From NCBI GenBank assembly GCA_028280565.1, contig JANQLQ010000011.1:1-36611 (forward strand): a stretch of DNA of 36,611 bases, in the 5' to 3' direction. Source of the DNA: Fulvivirga sp. (GTDB taxonomy: Bacteria; Bacteroidota; Bacteroidia; Cytophagales; Cyclobacteriaceae). The first letter of the stretch is position 1. Each line of letters starts with the position of its first letter. Of the stretch, positions 8,158-17,691 are shown piece by piece. Both the position numbers and the translations under genes were made by a program. The notes below the pieces were generated by a model that made no database searches, was not told where the DNA came from, and saw nothing but the letters and a program-made list of their open reading frames with translations.

Positions 8158-9081
8158 ATGAATATATATCATGGCATAGAAGACCTAGAACCCCTGCCCT
8201 ACGCAGTAGTGACCAGCGGCACGTTTGACGGCGTTCACCTGGGGCACCAAAAGATATTGAGCCGCCTAAAGGAGATCGCTTCCCATAACCATGGAGAAAC
8301 TGTACTGATCACCTACTGGCCCCATCCAAGGTTGGTGTTATACCCTGATCAAAATGAACTGAAACTGCTCAACACATTTGAAGAAAAAGCAGGGCTGCTC
8401 AGGGAGCAAGGCATCGATCATTTGCTGAGGATCCCCTTTACCAAAGAGTTTGCAGCGCTATCGTCGCAAGAATTTATCAAAAGGATCCTGGTAGATAAGA
8501 TCGGCACCAAAAAACTGGTCATCGGCTATGACCATCGGTTTGGGAAAAACCGGGAGGGAAGCTTCGAACACCTCAAAAAAAACGCCGTCACGTATGGTTT
8601 TGAAGTCGAGGAGATCCCCAAACAAGAGGTAGACCATGTAGGAGTAAGTTCTACAAAGATCCGGTCCGCCCTACTTTCCGGCAACGTAGAAACTAGCAAT
8701 GAGCTCTTAGGCAGGGACTACAGCATTACCGGCAGGGTGGTCAAGGGAGAAAAAATCGGCCGTATGATCGGCTTTCCAACGGCTAATGTAGAGATAGATT
8801 CGCAGCATAAGCTCATCCCTGCAGATGGCGCCTATGCCGTTTTAGTTACACATTCGCACACGACATACAAAGGCATGTTAAATATAGGGTACAGGCCTAC
8901 GGTAGGCGGCAAGGTTAAAACCATAGAAGTCAATATCTTTGATTTTAGCCAGGACATCTATGGGGACAGTATTTCCATTTATTTTAAATATAAGATCAGG
9001 GACGAAGTTAAATTTCAAGATGTAGAAACCCTGAAAACACAACTTGCCGAAGATAAAAAGAAGGCTTTATCCTTGTTATAA
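8158..9081 (+). CDS. ribF: Bifunctional riboflavin kinase / FAD synthetase RibF
   Basis: Converts riboflavin to FMN and then FAD. The N-terminal adenylyltransferase domain (about 1-180) has the nucleotide-binding signature GTFDGVHLGH at 21-30 and the later VSSTKIRSALLSG motif. The C-terminal flavokinase domain (about 185-305) contains GRMIGFPTANVEID and the closing beta strands (YGDSISIYFKYKIRDEVKF). The 307-residue length is standard. A 95-bp gap separates it from truB, so it may have its own promoter, though I see no clear -7 box there. Confidence 0.97.
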   Translation: MNIYHGIEDLEPLPYAVVTSGTFDGVHLGHQKILSRLKEIASHNHGETVLITYWPHPRLVLYPDQNELKLLNTFEEKAGLLREQGIDHLLRIPFTKEFAALSSQEFIKRILVDKIGTKKLVIGYDHRFGKNREGSFEHLKKNAVTYGFEVEEIPKQEVDHVGVSSTKIRSALLSGNVETSNELLGRDYSITGRVVKGEKIGRMIGFPTANVEIDSQHKLIPADGAYAVLVTHSHTTYKGMLNIGYRPTVGGKVKTIEVNIFDFSQDIYGDSISIYFKYKIRDEVKFQDVETLKTQLAEDKKKALSLL

Positions 9082-9090
9082 CACGTGTAT

Positions 9091-11052
9091 ATGGCTTCAG
9101 AAGAGGTAAAATTACTTTGGACTCCAACCGAAGTTTTTAAGGAGGAATCGAATCTCTCCCACTATATGGCCTGGCTGGCTGACAATGAGGGGATGGTCTT
9201 TGAAAACTACCAGCAGCTTTGGAGCTGGTCCGTTGATAAGCCGGGAGATTTTTGGGGAAGCCTTTGGAATTATTTTGACATTATCTTCGAAGGGGAGTAT
9301 TCTACCGTGCTACAAGGCTCCAAAATGCCGCACTATCGATGGTTTCAAGGGAGCCGGCTTAATTATGCCGAGCATATCTTCCGTAACGAAAATGACAGTC
9401 GGCCGGCTATCATTCACAAACGGGAAGGTAAAGATATTGAGCAAATAAGTTGGAAAGAACTCAGGTCCAAAGTAGCTGCTTTGCAGGCTTTCCTGCTCAA
9501 GTCCGGGGTATCGGCCGGGGATCGGGTCGTTGGATATTTAACGAACACCCCGGAAGCCACAATTTCACTACTAGCGGCCAATTCTATCGGTGCGGTATGG
9601 TCTAGTTGCTCACCGGATTTCGGGGTGAGTTCCGTGATTGATCGCTTCGCCCAAGTAAGTCCCAAAGTGCTGATCGCGGTGAATGGTTATCAATATGGGG
9701 GTAAGGTGTATGACAAAACGGATGTGGTCAAAGAAGTCATTTCAGCACTGCCCACCGTGGAGAAAGTGATCCTTATCGATATAGTAGGGGCCACTCCTAT
9801 CGAAAGCACTGCCCCTTGGGAAGAGATCGTTACTACCGCTGCTTCCAAACTGGAATTTGTAAGAGTTCCCTTTGAACACCCGATGTGGATACTGTATTCG
9901 TCAGGGACCACGGGCATTCCCAAAGCCATTACCCACAGCCAAGGAGGTATTTTGATGGAGCATTTGAAGTACCTGTACTTCCATAACAATGTAAAAAAGG
10001 GAGATCGCTGCTTTTGGTATACCACCACGGGGTGGATGATGTGGAATTACATCCAAAGTGCCCTTCTTTGCGGGGGCACCGTAGTACTTTACGATGGCAG
10101 CCCAGCTTGGCCAAGCGTAGACGCCCTATGGCAGCTCGCTGAAGAAGCCAAGATCCAGCACCTGGGTGCGAGCGCAGGGTACATCATCGCTAATATGAAA
10201 GAGGGGACCACCCCTTCGCAGCGCTATGATCTGTCCGCATTGGTTTCTGTAGGGTCTACAGGGTCTCCCCTGCCCCCGGAAGGCTTTGATTGGATCTATT
10301 CTCATCTCAAAAAAGACGTGTGGCTTACCTCGATTAGCGGCGGAACGGATGTTTGCAGCGCTTTTGTGGGGGGCAATCCACTGTGGCCAGTGTACAGCGG
10401 TGAAATACAATGTCGTGCGCTAGGGTGTAAGCTAGAGGCATTTGATGACATGGGCCAACCTGTATTGGACGAAGTAGGTGAAATGGTGATCACCGCCCCT
10501 ATGCCGTCTATGCCTATCTACTTCTGGAACGATGCCGGCGACCAGCGTTATATATCAAGTTATTTTGAGCTTTTCGAAGGAATTTGGCGACATGGTGACT
10601 GGATCCGTATTACATCGAGAAATGGCCTGGTCATTTATGGAAGATCAGACGCCACCCTGAATCGCGGGGGAGTACGGATCGGCACCAGTGAAGTATATCG
10701 CGCGGTAGATAAGATCACCACGGTTGAGGATAGTCTTATCATATGCTTGGAAAAAGAAGGTGGTGAATATTACATGCCTCTTTTCGTAAAACTACAAAAG
10801 GGAGTAACGCTAAGCGAAGACCTTACCCGTGAGATCAACCAAGCGATCCGTAACGAGTACACCCCTCGTCATGTCCCGGATGAGATCATCGCCGTAGCTG
10901 ATATTCCTTATACCATAAGCGGGAAAAAAACGGAAAGTCCCGTAAAAAAAATATTGATGGGCCAGCCATTGGAGCGAGCCGTAAACAAAGATGCCTTGAG
11001 AAACCCACAAGCCATGGATTTTTTTATCAAAATGGCTAGATCCTCGGAGTAG
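9091..11052 (+). CDS. Acetoacetate-CoA ligase (acetoacetyl-CoA synthetase)
   Basis: Adenylate-forming enzyme of the ANL superfamily that activates acetoacetate to acetoacetyl-CoA with ATP. The AMP-binding P-loop WILYSSGTTGIPKAITHS is at about 266-283; the hinge and C-terminal motifs are clear (HGDWIRITSRNGLVIYGRSD, then RGGVRIGTSEVY). The end carries ISGKKTESPVKKIL, the pattern around the conserved Lys in acetoacetyl-CoA synthetases rather than plain acetyl-CoA synthetases. About 653 residues, the normal length. I chose ATG 9091; an in-frame GTG two codons upstream (9085) is possible. It lies a few bases after ribF, so the two may be co-transcribed. Likely use: ketone-body or leucine-derived acetoacetate salvage. 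Confidence 0.93.
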   Translation: MASEEVKLLWTPTEVFKEESNLSHYMAWLADNEGMVFENYQQLWSWSVDKPGDFWGSLWNYFDIIFEGEYSTVLQGSKMPHYRWFQGSRLNYAEHIFRNENDSRPAIIHKREGKDIEQISWKELRSKVAALQAFLLKSGVSAGDRVVGYLTNTPEATISLLAANSIGAVWSSCSPDFGVSSVIDRFAQVSPKVLIAVNGYQYGGKVYDKTDVVKEVISALPTVEKVILIDIVGATPIESTAPWEEIVTTAASKLEFVRVPFEHPMWILYSSGTTGIPKAITHSQGGILMEHLKYLYFHNNVKKGDRCFWYTTTGWMMWNYIQSALLCGGTVVLYDGSPAWPSVDALWQLAEEAKIQHLGASAGYIIANMKEGTTPSQRYDLSALVSVGSTGSPLPPEGFDWIYSHLKKDVWLTSISGGTDVCSAFVGGNPLWPVYSGEIQCRALGCKLEAFDDMGQPVLDEVGEMVITAPMPSMPIYFWNDAGDQRYISSYFELFEGIWRHGDWIRITSRNGLVIYGRSDATLNRGGVRIGTSEVYRAVDKITTVEDSLIICLEKEGGEYYMPLFVKLQKGVTLSEDLTREINQAIRNEYTPRHVPDEIIAVADIPYTISGKKTESPVKKILMGQPLERAVNKDALRNPQAMDFFIKMARSSE

Positions 11053-11145
11053 CAGGAGGTTCTCACTTCAAAATGCAATGTTTCAAGTTCATATCCGCTT
11101 ACTTTGAGCAATGAACACACGAACCTAAATCAAACAACAACGACC

Positions 11146-11493
11146 ATGAGAAAATCAGAAATAAAATTCACAATCGAACTGGACCAAGAAAACATACCGG
11201 ATACGATCACTTGGGAAGCTACCGAAAAACCCGGCGATAGTATCTCCCATACCAAATCGATCAGTGTATCCCTTTGGGATGACCTTCAAAAAAATACCAT
11301 GCGTATAGACCTATGGACTAAAGACATGCCCGTAGATGAAATGAAAAGGTTTTACGTGGATTGCCTCGGGGGTATGGCCCAAAGTGTACTCAATAGTACC
11401 GGGGATGAATTTATGGCTTCCCAGATGAATGACCTCTGTGATAAGCTCGTAGAACACCTCAAGAAAGAGGCCGAACAAGGCGGCAATCCATAG
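11146..11493 (+). CDS. gldC: Gliding motility-type protein GldC
   Basis: A 115-residue soluble protein with the GldC pattern: KSEIKFTIELDQENIPDTITWEA at the start, then SLWDDLQKNTMRIDLWTKDMPVDEMKRFYVD and QSVLNSTGDEFMA. GldC contributes to gliding in Flavobacterium johnsoniae as an accessory protein and is also kept in non-gliding Bacteroidota; its molecular action is unclear. I place the start at ATG 11146 (MRKSEIKF), where homology begins; an open frame extends upstream to a TTG at 11104 but that part looks non-coding. No gldB or other gld gene is in the window. Confidence 0.88.
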   Translation: MRKSEIKFTIELDQENIPDTITWEATEKPGDSISHTKSISVSLWDDLQKNTMRIDLWTKDMPVDEMKRFYVDCLGGMAQSVLNSTGDEFMASQMNDLCDKLVEHLKKEAEQGGNP

Positions 11494-12023
11494 ACACACT
11501 GCAACCGTTTTCGAAAATCTTCGCAAAAAACGTATGCATGCCTACTATTTATGGGAAAATTCTCGTAGATTGGAGGAATATCTAAGTATAAACCTGTAAA
11601 TTTTGGTAGAAACGTGCCCGTTAGTAAATGCGGCACAAGCAGAAAGGGGAAAATGCACCTTTAAAAAGCAATTCACTACATATCGTAGAAAATTAGTATT
11701 ATTTAGTGCATAAAATAAGATATTTGGAGTTTAGAAAGAAGAAATTTATTTTTTAGCAAGTACTCTACCTTAAATAGCATCCGTGATACAGTAAAAATCA
11801 TGAGCGTCCAACCCGTAACAGGGATCATGATTGAGGATCATTGGCAAGAAAGTGTCTTTTTTAACGATGACCTATGGGCATTGCTTTATTCGTCAGAAAG
11901 TATGTTTGACTTTGAAACAAAAAAGGGATACATAAATTGAACAGTTTTACCTAAATCAATAGGATACATTTTTAAATCAATAATTAAATAAACCAAATCC
12001 AGTAACCAATTAAAATCCAAACT
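11494..12023. other. Intergenic region between gldC and the TonB receptor gene
   Basis: AT-rich, with no clear gene. A 46-codon open frame (ATG 11800 to TGA 11940, beginning MSVQPVTGIMIEDHWQE) has no obvious ribosome binding site and I do not recognise it. The TonB receptor promoter should lie near the 3' end; TACATTTT at 11965-11972 is only a weak -7 candidate. Confidence 0.5.
11800..11940 (+). CDS. Doubtful small ORF (46 aa)
   Basis: Starts MSVQPVTGIMIEDHWQE and ends with an acidic/aromatic stretch (LLYSSESMFDFETKKGYIN). It is neither secreted nor membrane-bound by eye. No Shine-Dalgarno-like sequence precedes the ATG, and no homologue is recognised. It could be a chance frame, a gene remnant, or a leader peptide-like ORF before the TonB receptor. 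I include it only because it is the one frame of note in this 530-bp gap. Confidence 0.15.
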   Translation: MSVQPVTGIMIEDHWQESVFFNDDLWALLYSSESMFDFETKKGYIN

Positions 12024-14837
12024 ATGAAGAAGATCTTGACTAAAGTTGCCCTGGCACTTTCATGTGCCTGCGGGTCCTTCATGTTGAGTTATGCGCAGGG
12101 AACTACTATATCCGGTAAAATATTTGACGAAGCCTCCAACGAGCCCTTGGCCGGGGTAAACATCGTCGTAAAAGGAAAAGTGGTAGGTACGATTTCAGAT
12201 GCCGAAGGTAATTTCAACCTTTCTGTAGACCAGGCCCCTCCCCTTACCCTGGTATTTTCATTCATTGGCTTTGAAGTCCAAGAATTAGAAATAAACAACA
12301 ATGCTACCACGGGGTTGGACATTTATATGACGGAGCAGTCCCTCCTTGGCCAAGAAGTGGTAGTATCTGCTTCCCGCGTAGAAGAAAGCATCTTGGAGTC
12401 ACCTGTTTCCATTGAAAAAATGGATATCAGGGCGATCAGGGAATCCGCTTCCCCAAATTTTTATGACCAGATCAAGACCTTGAAAGGTATCGACGTAAGT
12501 ACTCAAAGCATGACGTTTAGCTCCATTAACCCCAGGGGATTTGGGGCCAATGGGAACACACGTACCGTGCAACTGATAGATGGTATAGACAACCAGGCGC
12601 CCGGTTTGAACTTCCCGGTAGGTAATATTGTAGGCATAAGCGATGTAGACCTGGAAAGTGTAGAGATCCTCCCGGGAGCAGCTTCGGCCCTTTACGGTCC
12701 CAATGCCATACAAGGGATCATTTTGATGAACAGTAAAAGCCCTTTCGATTACCAAGGACTAACCGTTCAAGCCCAGCTGGGTGTGAATCACGTGGATGAG
12801 GAAGACGATGATGTATCGCCCTACCAGAGCTACCAGCTACGATATGCGAAGGCTTTTAATAACAAATTTGCTTTTAAGGTTACAGCCAGTTGGCTGAACG
12901 CCCAAGATTGGCGAGCGGTGGATTATCGTGACCAGTCGGATATCGTTGAGCGGAGTGCGTCTTTTGATCCTACCGTGGAGGGATACCGTGACGCTAACAG
13001 GACCTATGATGGAGTAGCTGTTTATGGTGAACCAGTGGTGAATCTTGGTACTGTTGCTGATGGTCTAATCGCTGGGGGTAATGAAAGTATAAGAACCATC
13101 AGACCTTTGATTCCAAATGGCCCAGAAGGTGATTTCACTCCACTCGGTTTTACAGAAAGTGAACTGGTCGATAATGAAACTGAAAGCCTAAAGTTAGGTG
13201 GTGCGCTTCATTACCGGGTCAATGACAACATCGAAGCCATAGCACAATACAACATAGGATTCGGAAGTACTGTATACACAGCTAATGATCGATTTGTACT
13301 GGATGACTTTTCTATATGGACTGCTAAGTTGGAATTAAGAGGTAATAATTTCTTCGTAAGAGGCTATACCACGCGAGAAGATGCCGGTGACAGCTATGCA
13401 GCCAATACCATGGCCTCTCTTATCAACTCGGAGACTTACATACCCGGGTATTTTGAAAACTTCGCAGGGGCGCGCAGCGCCGGTCAAACAGTAGAAGCCG
13501 CGCATGCCTTTGCACGAGCGAATACCCAACGACTACAAGTCGGGTCAGCGGAATACGAAGAAGCCTTTGATCGGTTGAGAAATACACCTATATCACAAGG
13601 TGGAGCCCAGTTTTTGGATGAGACTAGCCTAAATCATTTTGAAGGAATGTATAACTTTTCCAATCAAATTGATTGGGCTGAAATCGTGGTGGGCGCCAAT
13701 TTTCGACAATTCAACTTGGAATCCGGGGGTACACTTTTCGCGCTGGAAAATATTGATACCGGCGATGAATTCTCTTATACGGAATGGGGAAGTTATGCCC
13801 AGGTGACAAAACGATTCTTTGATGACCGGCTGGATCTTACCGGGTCTGTACGATACGATAAAAATGAAAACTTTGATGGCCAATTCTCACCACGTATTTC
13901 TGGGGTATATACCGCAGGAGGAAATCACAATTTCAGGGCTTCATTCCAGCGTGGTTTCCGTATCCCCACCACCCAAGATCAATTCATTAATCTTGACGTG
14001 GTAAGTCGACGCCTTGTAGGCAGCAATGAAGAATTAGTAGACCAATTTAATTTCCGCACTAACACAGTGTACACTACAGAGAGCGTCAACGATGCACGGG
14101 CAAATAACGACCCGAGCCTCCTCGTGGCATGGACAGATTTTGAATTTGAAACGGAAAAGGTCAATACCTATGAAATTGGCTATAAAGGGTTGATTGCCAA
14201 TAAATTGCTAATTGACGCCTATTATTATTTCAGCAGGTATAATGATTTTATCACGGAAATTGACCTATCGCAAACCGCGCTGGGTAATACAAGTACGGGG
14301 CAGACTCCTCTATATGCCGGTCCTACCGCTAGTCCACAAGAAATTATAGCGGGTTCAGTTCCATTACAGCGGTATGGCTTCGACGTCAACTCGGATGAAA
14401 CCGTTGATGCCCAAGGATTCGCTATTGGTGCAGAGTATTCTTTGCCCAGGGGATTTTCCCTCAGCGGAAATTTTGCCTATAACGAACTATTGGACGATGA
14501 GGAACTGCGAGAAAATGGATTCTTAGCCCAATTCAACACACCTGAAACCCGTTTTAACATCAAGCTCTCCAATAGGAAAGTGACGGACAATTTAGGGTTT
14601 AACATTGTATACCGTTGGCAGGATGCTTTCCTCTGGGAATCTGCTATAGGGCAAGGAATCATTCCTGCCTTTGGCACACTCGATGCACAGGTAAGCTACA
14701 AGGTTTCCAACCTGAATTCCATAGTAAAACTGGGAGGTTCCAATGTTCTAAACGAACGCTATACCACTTCCTTTGGTAATCCTAGGATAGGAGCACTTTA
14801 TTATATCTCTATCACTTTCGACGAGTTCTTGAATTAA
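12024..14837 (+). CDS. TonB-dependent receptor with carboxypeptidase-regulatory-like domain
   Basis: Outer-membrane active transporter energised by TonB-ExbBD. It has a signal peptide (about 1-25, ending SYAQG), a carboxypeptidase-regulatory-like beta-sandwich (about 28-110: TISGKIFDEASNEPLAGVNIVVKG), a plug domain (about 120-235: EESILESPVSIEKMDIRAI..., LESVEILPGAASALYGPNAIQG), and a 22-strand-type barrel ending in an aromatic/hydrophobic last strand (ALYYISITFDEFLN). At 937 residues it is normal for receptors of this type. It is not followed by a SusD-type gene; instead a GDSL-type lipoprotein gene lies 22 bp downstream and ends at the next terminator. The substrate is unknown; the partner suggests a lipid or esterified ligand, which is inference. 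Confidence 0.93.
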   Translation: MKKILTKVALALSCACGSFMLSYAQGTTISGKIFDEASNEPLAGVNIVVKGKVVGTISDAEGNFNLSVDQAPPLTLVFSFIGFEVQELEINNNATTGLDIYMTEQSLLGQEVVVSASRVEESILESPVSIEKMDIRAIRESASPNFYDQIKTLKGIDVSTQSMTFSSINPRGFGANGNTRTVQLIDGIDNQAPGLNFPVGNIVGISDVDLESVEILPGAASALYGPNAIQGIILMNSKSPFDYQGLTVQAQLGVNHVDEEDDDVSPYQSYQLRYAKAFNNKFAFKVTASWLNAQDWRAVDYRDQSDIVERSASFDPTVEGYRDANRTYDGVAVYGEPVVNLGTVADGLIAGGNESIRTIRPLIPNGPEGDFTPLGFTESELVDNETESLKLGGALHYRVNDNIEAIAQYNIGFGSTVYTANDRFVLDDFSIWTAKLELRGNNFFVRGYTTREDAGDSYAANTMASLINSETYIPGYFENFAGARSAGQTVEAAHAFARANTQRLQVGSAEYEEAFDRLRNTPISQGGAQFLDETSLNHFEGMYNFSNQIDWAEIVVGANFRQFNLESGGTLFALENIDTGDEFSYTEWGSYAQVTKRFFDDRLDLTGSVRYDKNENFDGQFSPRISGVYTAGGNHNFRASFQRGFRIPTTQDQFINLDVVSRRLVGSNEELVDQFNFRTNTVYTTESVNDARANNDPSLLVAWTDFEFETEKVNTYEIGYKGLIANKLLIDAYYYFSRYNDFITEIDLSQTALGNTSTGQTPLYAGPTASPQEIIAGSVPLQRYGFDVNSDETVDAQGFAIGAEYSLPRGFSLSGNFAYNELLDDEELRENGFLAQFNTPETRFNIKLSNRKVTDNLGFNIVYRWQDAFLWESAIGQGIIPAFGTLDAQVSYKVSNLNSIVKLGGSNVLNERYTTSFGNPRIGALYYISITFDEFLN

Positions 14838-14859
14838 CCGGTTAAAAATTAAGATCAAA

Positions 14860-16452
14860 ATGAAAAATATAATAGTGAGATTAAGCTATATACTGTCTTT
14901 GGTAGGGGTAATTTGGGCCTGCGATAGTGAAGATGACCTAGTAGAAGATAGAATAGCTGAAAATACAATAGATGTTTCATTCACCCCGGGGAATGCCGAT
15001 TTTACCAACTACATTGCTTTAGGGAATTCCCTTACCGCAGGGTTTATGGATGGCGCACTGTATACAGAGGGCCAAGATAATTCCTTTCCTAATATCATTG
15101 GCACTCAACTCATTGAAGCTGGGTTAACCGCTGACTTTAACCAACCTGATATTAACGCAGAAAACGGATTTAATGCAACGCTCAACACGGATCCTACCAT
15201 GGCTACGTTTGGTAAGTTTATCCTGGATACCTCCATTCCAGGTCCTACCCCTACCATGCCGGGAGATCCGATCACACCTTTTGCCGGGGATAGATCTACG
15301 TTGAACAATTTTGGAGTAAGCGGTGCGGGATTAGCCGATCTTACTAACCCTGCTGTTGGTCTTCCTACTGCTAATCCCTTTTATGCGAGGTTTGCCACAA
15401 ACCCGGGCGTTTCCACCATTTTAAGTGATGCCTTAGCCACTGATCCTACTTTTTTCACCTTGTGGGCGGGTAGCGCGGATGTGCTGGGTTATGCTACCTC
15501 CGGGGGGACAGGAGAAGACCCTCTTGATGAATATAGTCAAATGGAATTTACAACAGATTTTTCTAATGTCATAGGTCAGCTTGTCGCCGAGGGCGCTGAA
15601 GGAGTGGTGATCAACATCCCTCCTGTTACTTTAATACCGTTTTTGAGAGCTGTTCCTTACAATCCAGTGCCTTTAGACGAGGCGACCGCCGGCGTGTTGA
15701 ACACAAGTTTTGCTGGTTTCAATGGTGCTTTAGACGCGATAGTGGCTAATCTTGGGCACGATGCCGATGACGCCAACGCTCGAAAAATTGCCTTTGCAGC
15801 GGCTCCAAATAATCCATTACTAATCATTGATGAAGCCCTGGAAGATCTCAGCGCAAAATTTGACCAACTGGAAGGAGCGGGAGCGATCAGTGCCGATCAA
15901 CGAGCAGCATTACAGCCTTTTGTCCAGGCTAGGCAGGCGACTGGAAATGACCTTATTCCGCTTTCCACACAGCCTTCAATCGGCGAAGATCTCAATCCCA
16001 TGGAGCCCGGAACGGCATTACGTGGAATCAGTGTACCGTTATCTGATGAATTTGTTTTAACGTTTGCTGAATCCGTGGCTGCTGTCACAGCTGCTGCCAC
16101 CTATAATGGTGTGATTAGTACAATTGTGGATAATACTCCTGGTGTAGAACTATTCGACATTCAACCAATATTTGCAGATATTGCCGGACTAGAAGAAGAT
16201 GAAGCTATAGTTCTTGGTTTAACACCTGCTGCACAAGCTGCTGCAGATGATGAGCAGGGTATTTTTTATGAGGGAGTTCTGCTATTACCCGATTTTAGCC
16301 CTACAGGTATATTCTCCACAGACGGAATACATCCAAATCCTAGGGGGCACGCTATTGTAGCTAATGAATTAATAGATGTGATCAATTCGTCATTCGGATC
16401 TAACATACCGAGAGTGAATAGCACTATTTTCAGGACGGTCCTATTTCAGTAA
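14860..16452 (+). CDS. SGNH/GDSL-type hydrolase-like lipoprotein
   Basis: A 530-residue lipoprotein: signal peptide ending in VIWAC with Cys21 as the acylated residue, then an acidic DSEDD stretch. Block I is GNSLTAG with the nucleophile candidate Ser57 in YIALGNSLTAG, and block V is DGIHPNPRGH with Asp488 and His491. Between them is the segment LWAGSADVLGYA, where related proteins of this type usually read GNND; here the Asn that would complete the oxyanion hole appears as Ala. The enzyme may have altered or reduced activity. It lies 22 bp after a TonB-dependent receptor gene and is probably its outer-membrane partner, with one shared terminator. Function beyond the SGNH-hydrolase fold is unknown. 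Confidence 0.85.
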   Translation: MKNIIVRLSYILSLVGVIWACDSEDDLVEDRIAENTIDVSFTPGNADFTNYIALGNSLTAGFMDGALYTEGQDNSFPNIIGTQLIEAGLTADFNQPDINAENGFNATLNTDPTMATFGKFILDTSIPGPTPTMPGDPITPFAGDRSTLNNFGVSGAGLADLTNPAVGLPTANPFYARFATNPGVSTILSDALATDPTFFTLWAGSADVLGYATSGGTGEDPLDEYSQMEFTTDFSNVIGQLVAEGAEGVVINIPPVTLIPFLRAVPYNPVPLDEATAGVLNTSFAGFNGALDAIVANLGHDADDANARKIAFAAAPNNPLLIIDEALEDLSAKFDQLEGAGAISADQRAALQPFVQARQATGNDLIPLSTQPSIGEDLNPMEPGTALRGISVPLSDEFVLTFAESVAAVTAAATYNGVISTIVDNTPGVELFDIQPIFADIAGLEEDEAIVLGLTPAAQAAADDEQGIFYEGVLLLPDFSPTGIFSTDGIHPNPRGHAIVANELIDVINSSFGSNIPRVNSTIFRTVLFQ

Positions 16453-16499
16453 ACAGTACATTTAGAGAGTAGAAAAAGAATTTATAGAGAAGAAAGAAG

Positions 16500-16537
16500 A
16501 AAAGGAACGGTCTGAAGTGACCGTTCCTTTTCTTTTT
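16500..16537 (+). terminator. Rho-independent terminator after the GDSL-type gene
   Basis: AAAGGAACGGTC, a 6-nt loop (TGAAGT), GACCGTTCCTTT, followed by TCTTTTTC. A near-perfect stem of about 12 bp that closes the TonB receptor/lipoprotein unit. Confidence 0.92.
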
Positions 16538-17072
16538 CAAAAAGTCATAAATGCTCAACAAAACCGCAGAACACAAGATATACCCACTTCACAATGATCT
16601 TCGTACGACCACATAGGTTCGTTAAGCACTTATCTATATTTATACTAGATCTTTTCTAGCTAATATTAGTGGCGAGATCCCTTGTCTAGTTACAGTTATC
16701 AATCTCAAATCACAATGGTGAATTTGGCCATTCCGGCCCTGGCAGTGATCTCATCATGAAAATCACCGGTGGTGATAAAATCAGGATGAAAGGTTAACGT
16801 AAGTTTTGGGTATAACAACCTAAAAACATCTACTTATCGTCCTGGCAAAGCGTTGGGAAAAGGCATAGCAGTCCCACCGTTTAAGGAGATTGCCGCGGCT
16901 TTTCAACGCCAAAATCCACTCAAAAGCCTTGTAAAGACATCCCTTTGTTTGTTGTATGTATAATTTAAACCTCAGTTTCGATTTAAAACCCGTGCAGCCT
17001 AGGCTTAAAATGAAAGTTTTGAATAATTTCACAGTCTTTAAACTGGGTAGTGGCTCCTATTCGACAAAGTAG

Positions 17073-17132
17073 ATTCCGGCTCTCACAATGAGCCCTCTCA
17101 GAATCACCGGCCCGGAATGACGGTCATTTTTT
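17073..17132 (+). repeat. Inverted repeat with T-run
   Basis: ATTCCGG at 17073-17079 is the reverse complement of CCGGAAT at 17112-17118. A smaller stem (GGCTC...GAGCC, about 17078-17094) lies inside, and a run of T residues follows at about 17127-17133. The CCGGAATGACG ending is typical of degenerate extragenic repeats. Terminator function is possible but unproven. Confidence 0.4.
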
Positions 17133-17613
17133 TAATCGAGTCTAGATTTTAACAAATGACAAGCTCTTAACTGCCGAAGGCACAGTCCATACAAAAAGGA
17201 TACAGGGTAATCTCTGCGGCTCTCAGCGGTTTCCCCCGCTTTCTCTGTGGTTAAGTAATTGATTATACAGCAATTTAATTCAAAACTCATATTAGAGATT
17301 AAATACTTACTTTGGACGGTTTAACAAAACGCTAGAAAAAGTTAGCCTTTTCTCCTCGTTTTTAATTTTTTCAGTACCAATCGCAGTGGAACCGGCATGA
17401 TGCAATAGCCTAAGCAATGACACGAGGAAAGAACCTTACTAAGGTGCATACTAACAACTCACTTAAAATCGATCACCGTTCTTACCGGCTACAACAATTT
17501 ATCTCTCATTATGGTCATTAATCGGTCCCATCGGGTTTTGATCGATGGGGAGTTCCAAGACTGGCCGGACAGGCGTATCATTGTATCAATTAAAGCCAAC
17601 TATAGACACGAAT

Positions 17614-17648
17614 TATCCCTTAGGACCAGGTTCTAAGGGATTTTTTGT
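17614..17648 (+). terminator. Orphan Rho-independent terminator
   Basis: ATCCCTTAG pairs with its near-complement TAAGGGAT across a short loop (GGACCAGGTT), followed by TTTTTTGTTTT. It faces the plus strand, but no credible plus-strand gene lies between it and the terminator at 16500-16537. It may end an unrecognised RNA or be the remnant of a lost gene. Confidence 0.65.
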
Positions 17649-17691
17649 TTTAGGGCTTTTTATTCCATCTTATATAATTTACCCTGGAAGA

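Noticed and set aside
16820-17032. 70-codon minus-strand frame in the gene-poor gap
   Set aside because: Its sequence looks like translated degenerate extragenic repeat, with no domain and no ribosome binding site.
17421-17636. Plus-strand frame encoding VLIDGEFQDWP before the orphan terminator
   Set aside because: Too short and compositionally unlike a gene; kept only as a possible relic in the findings.
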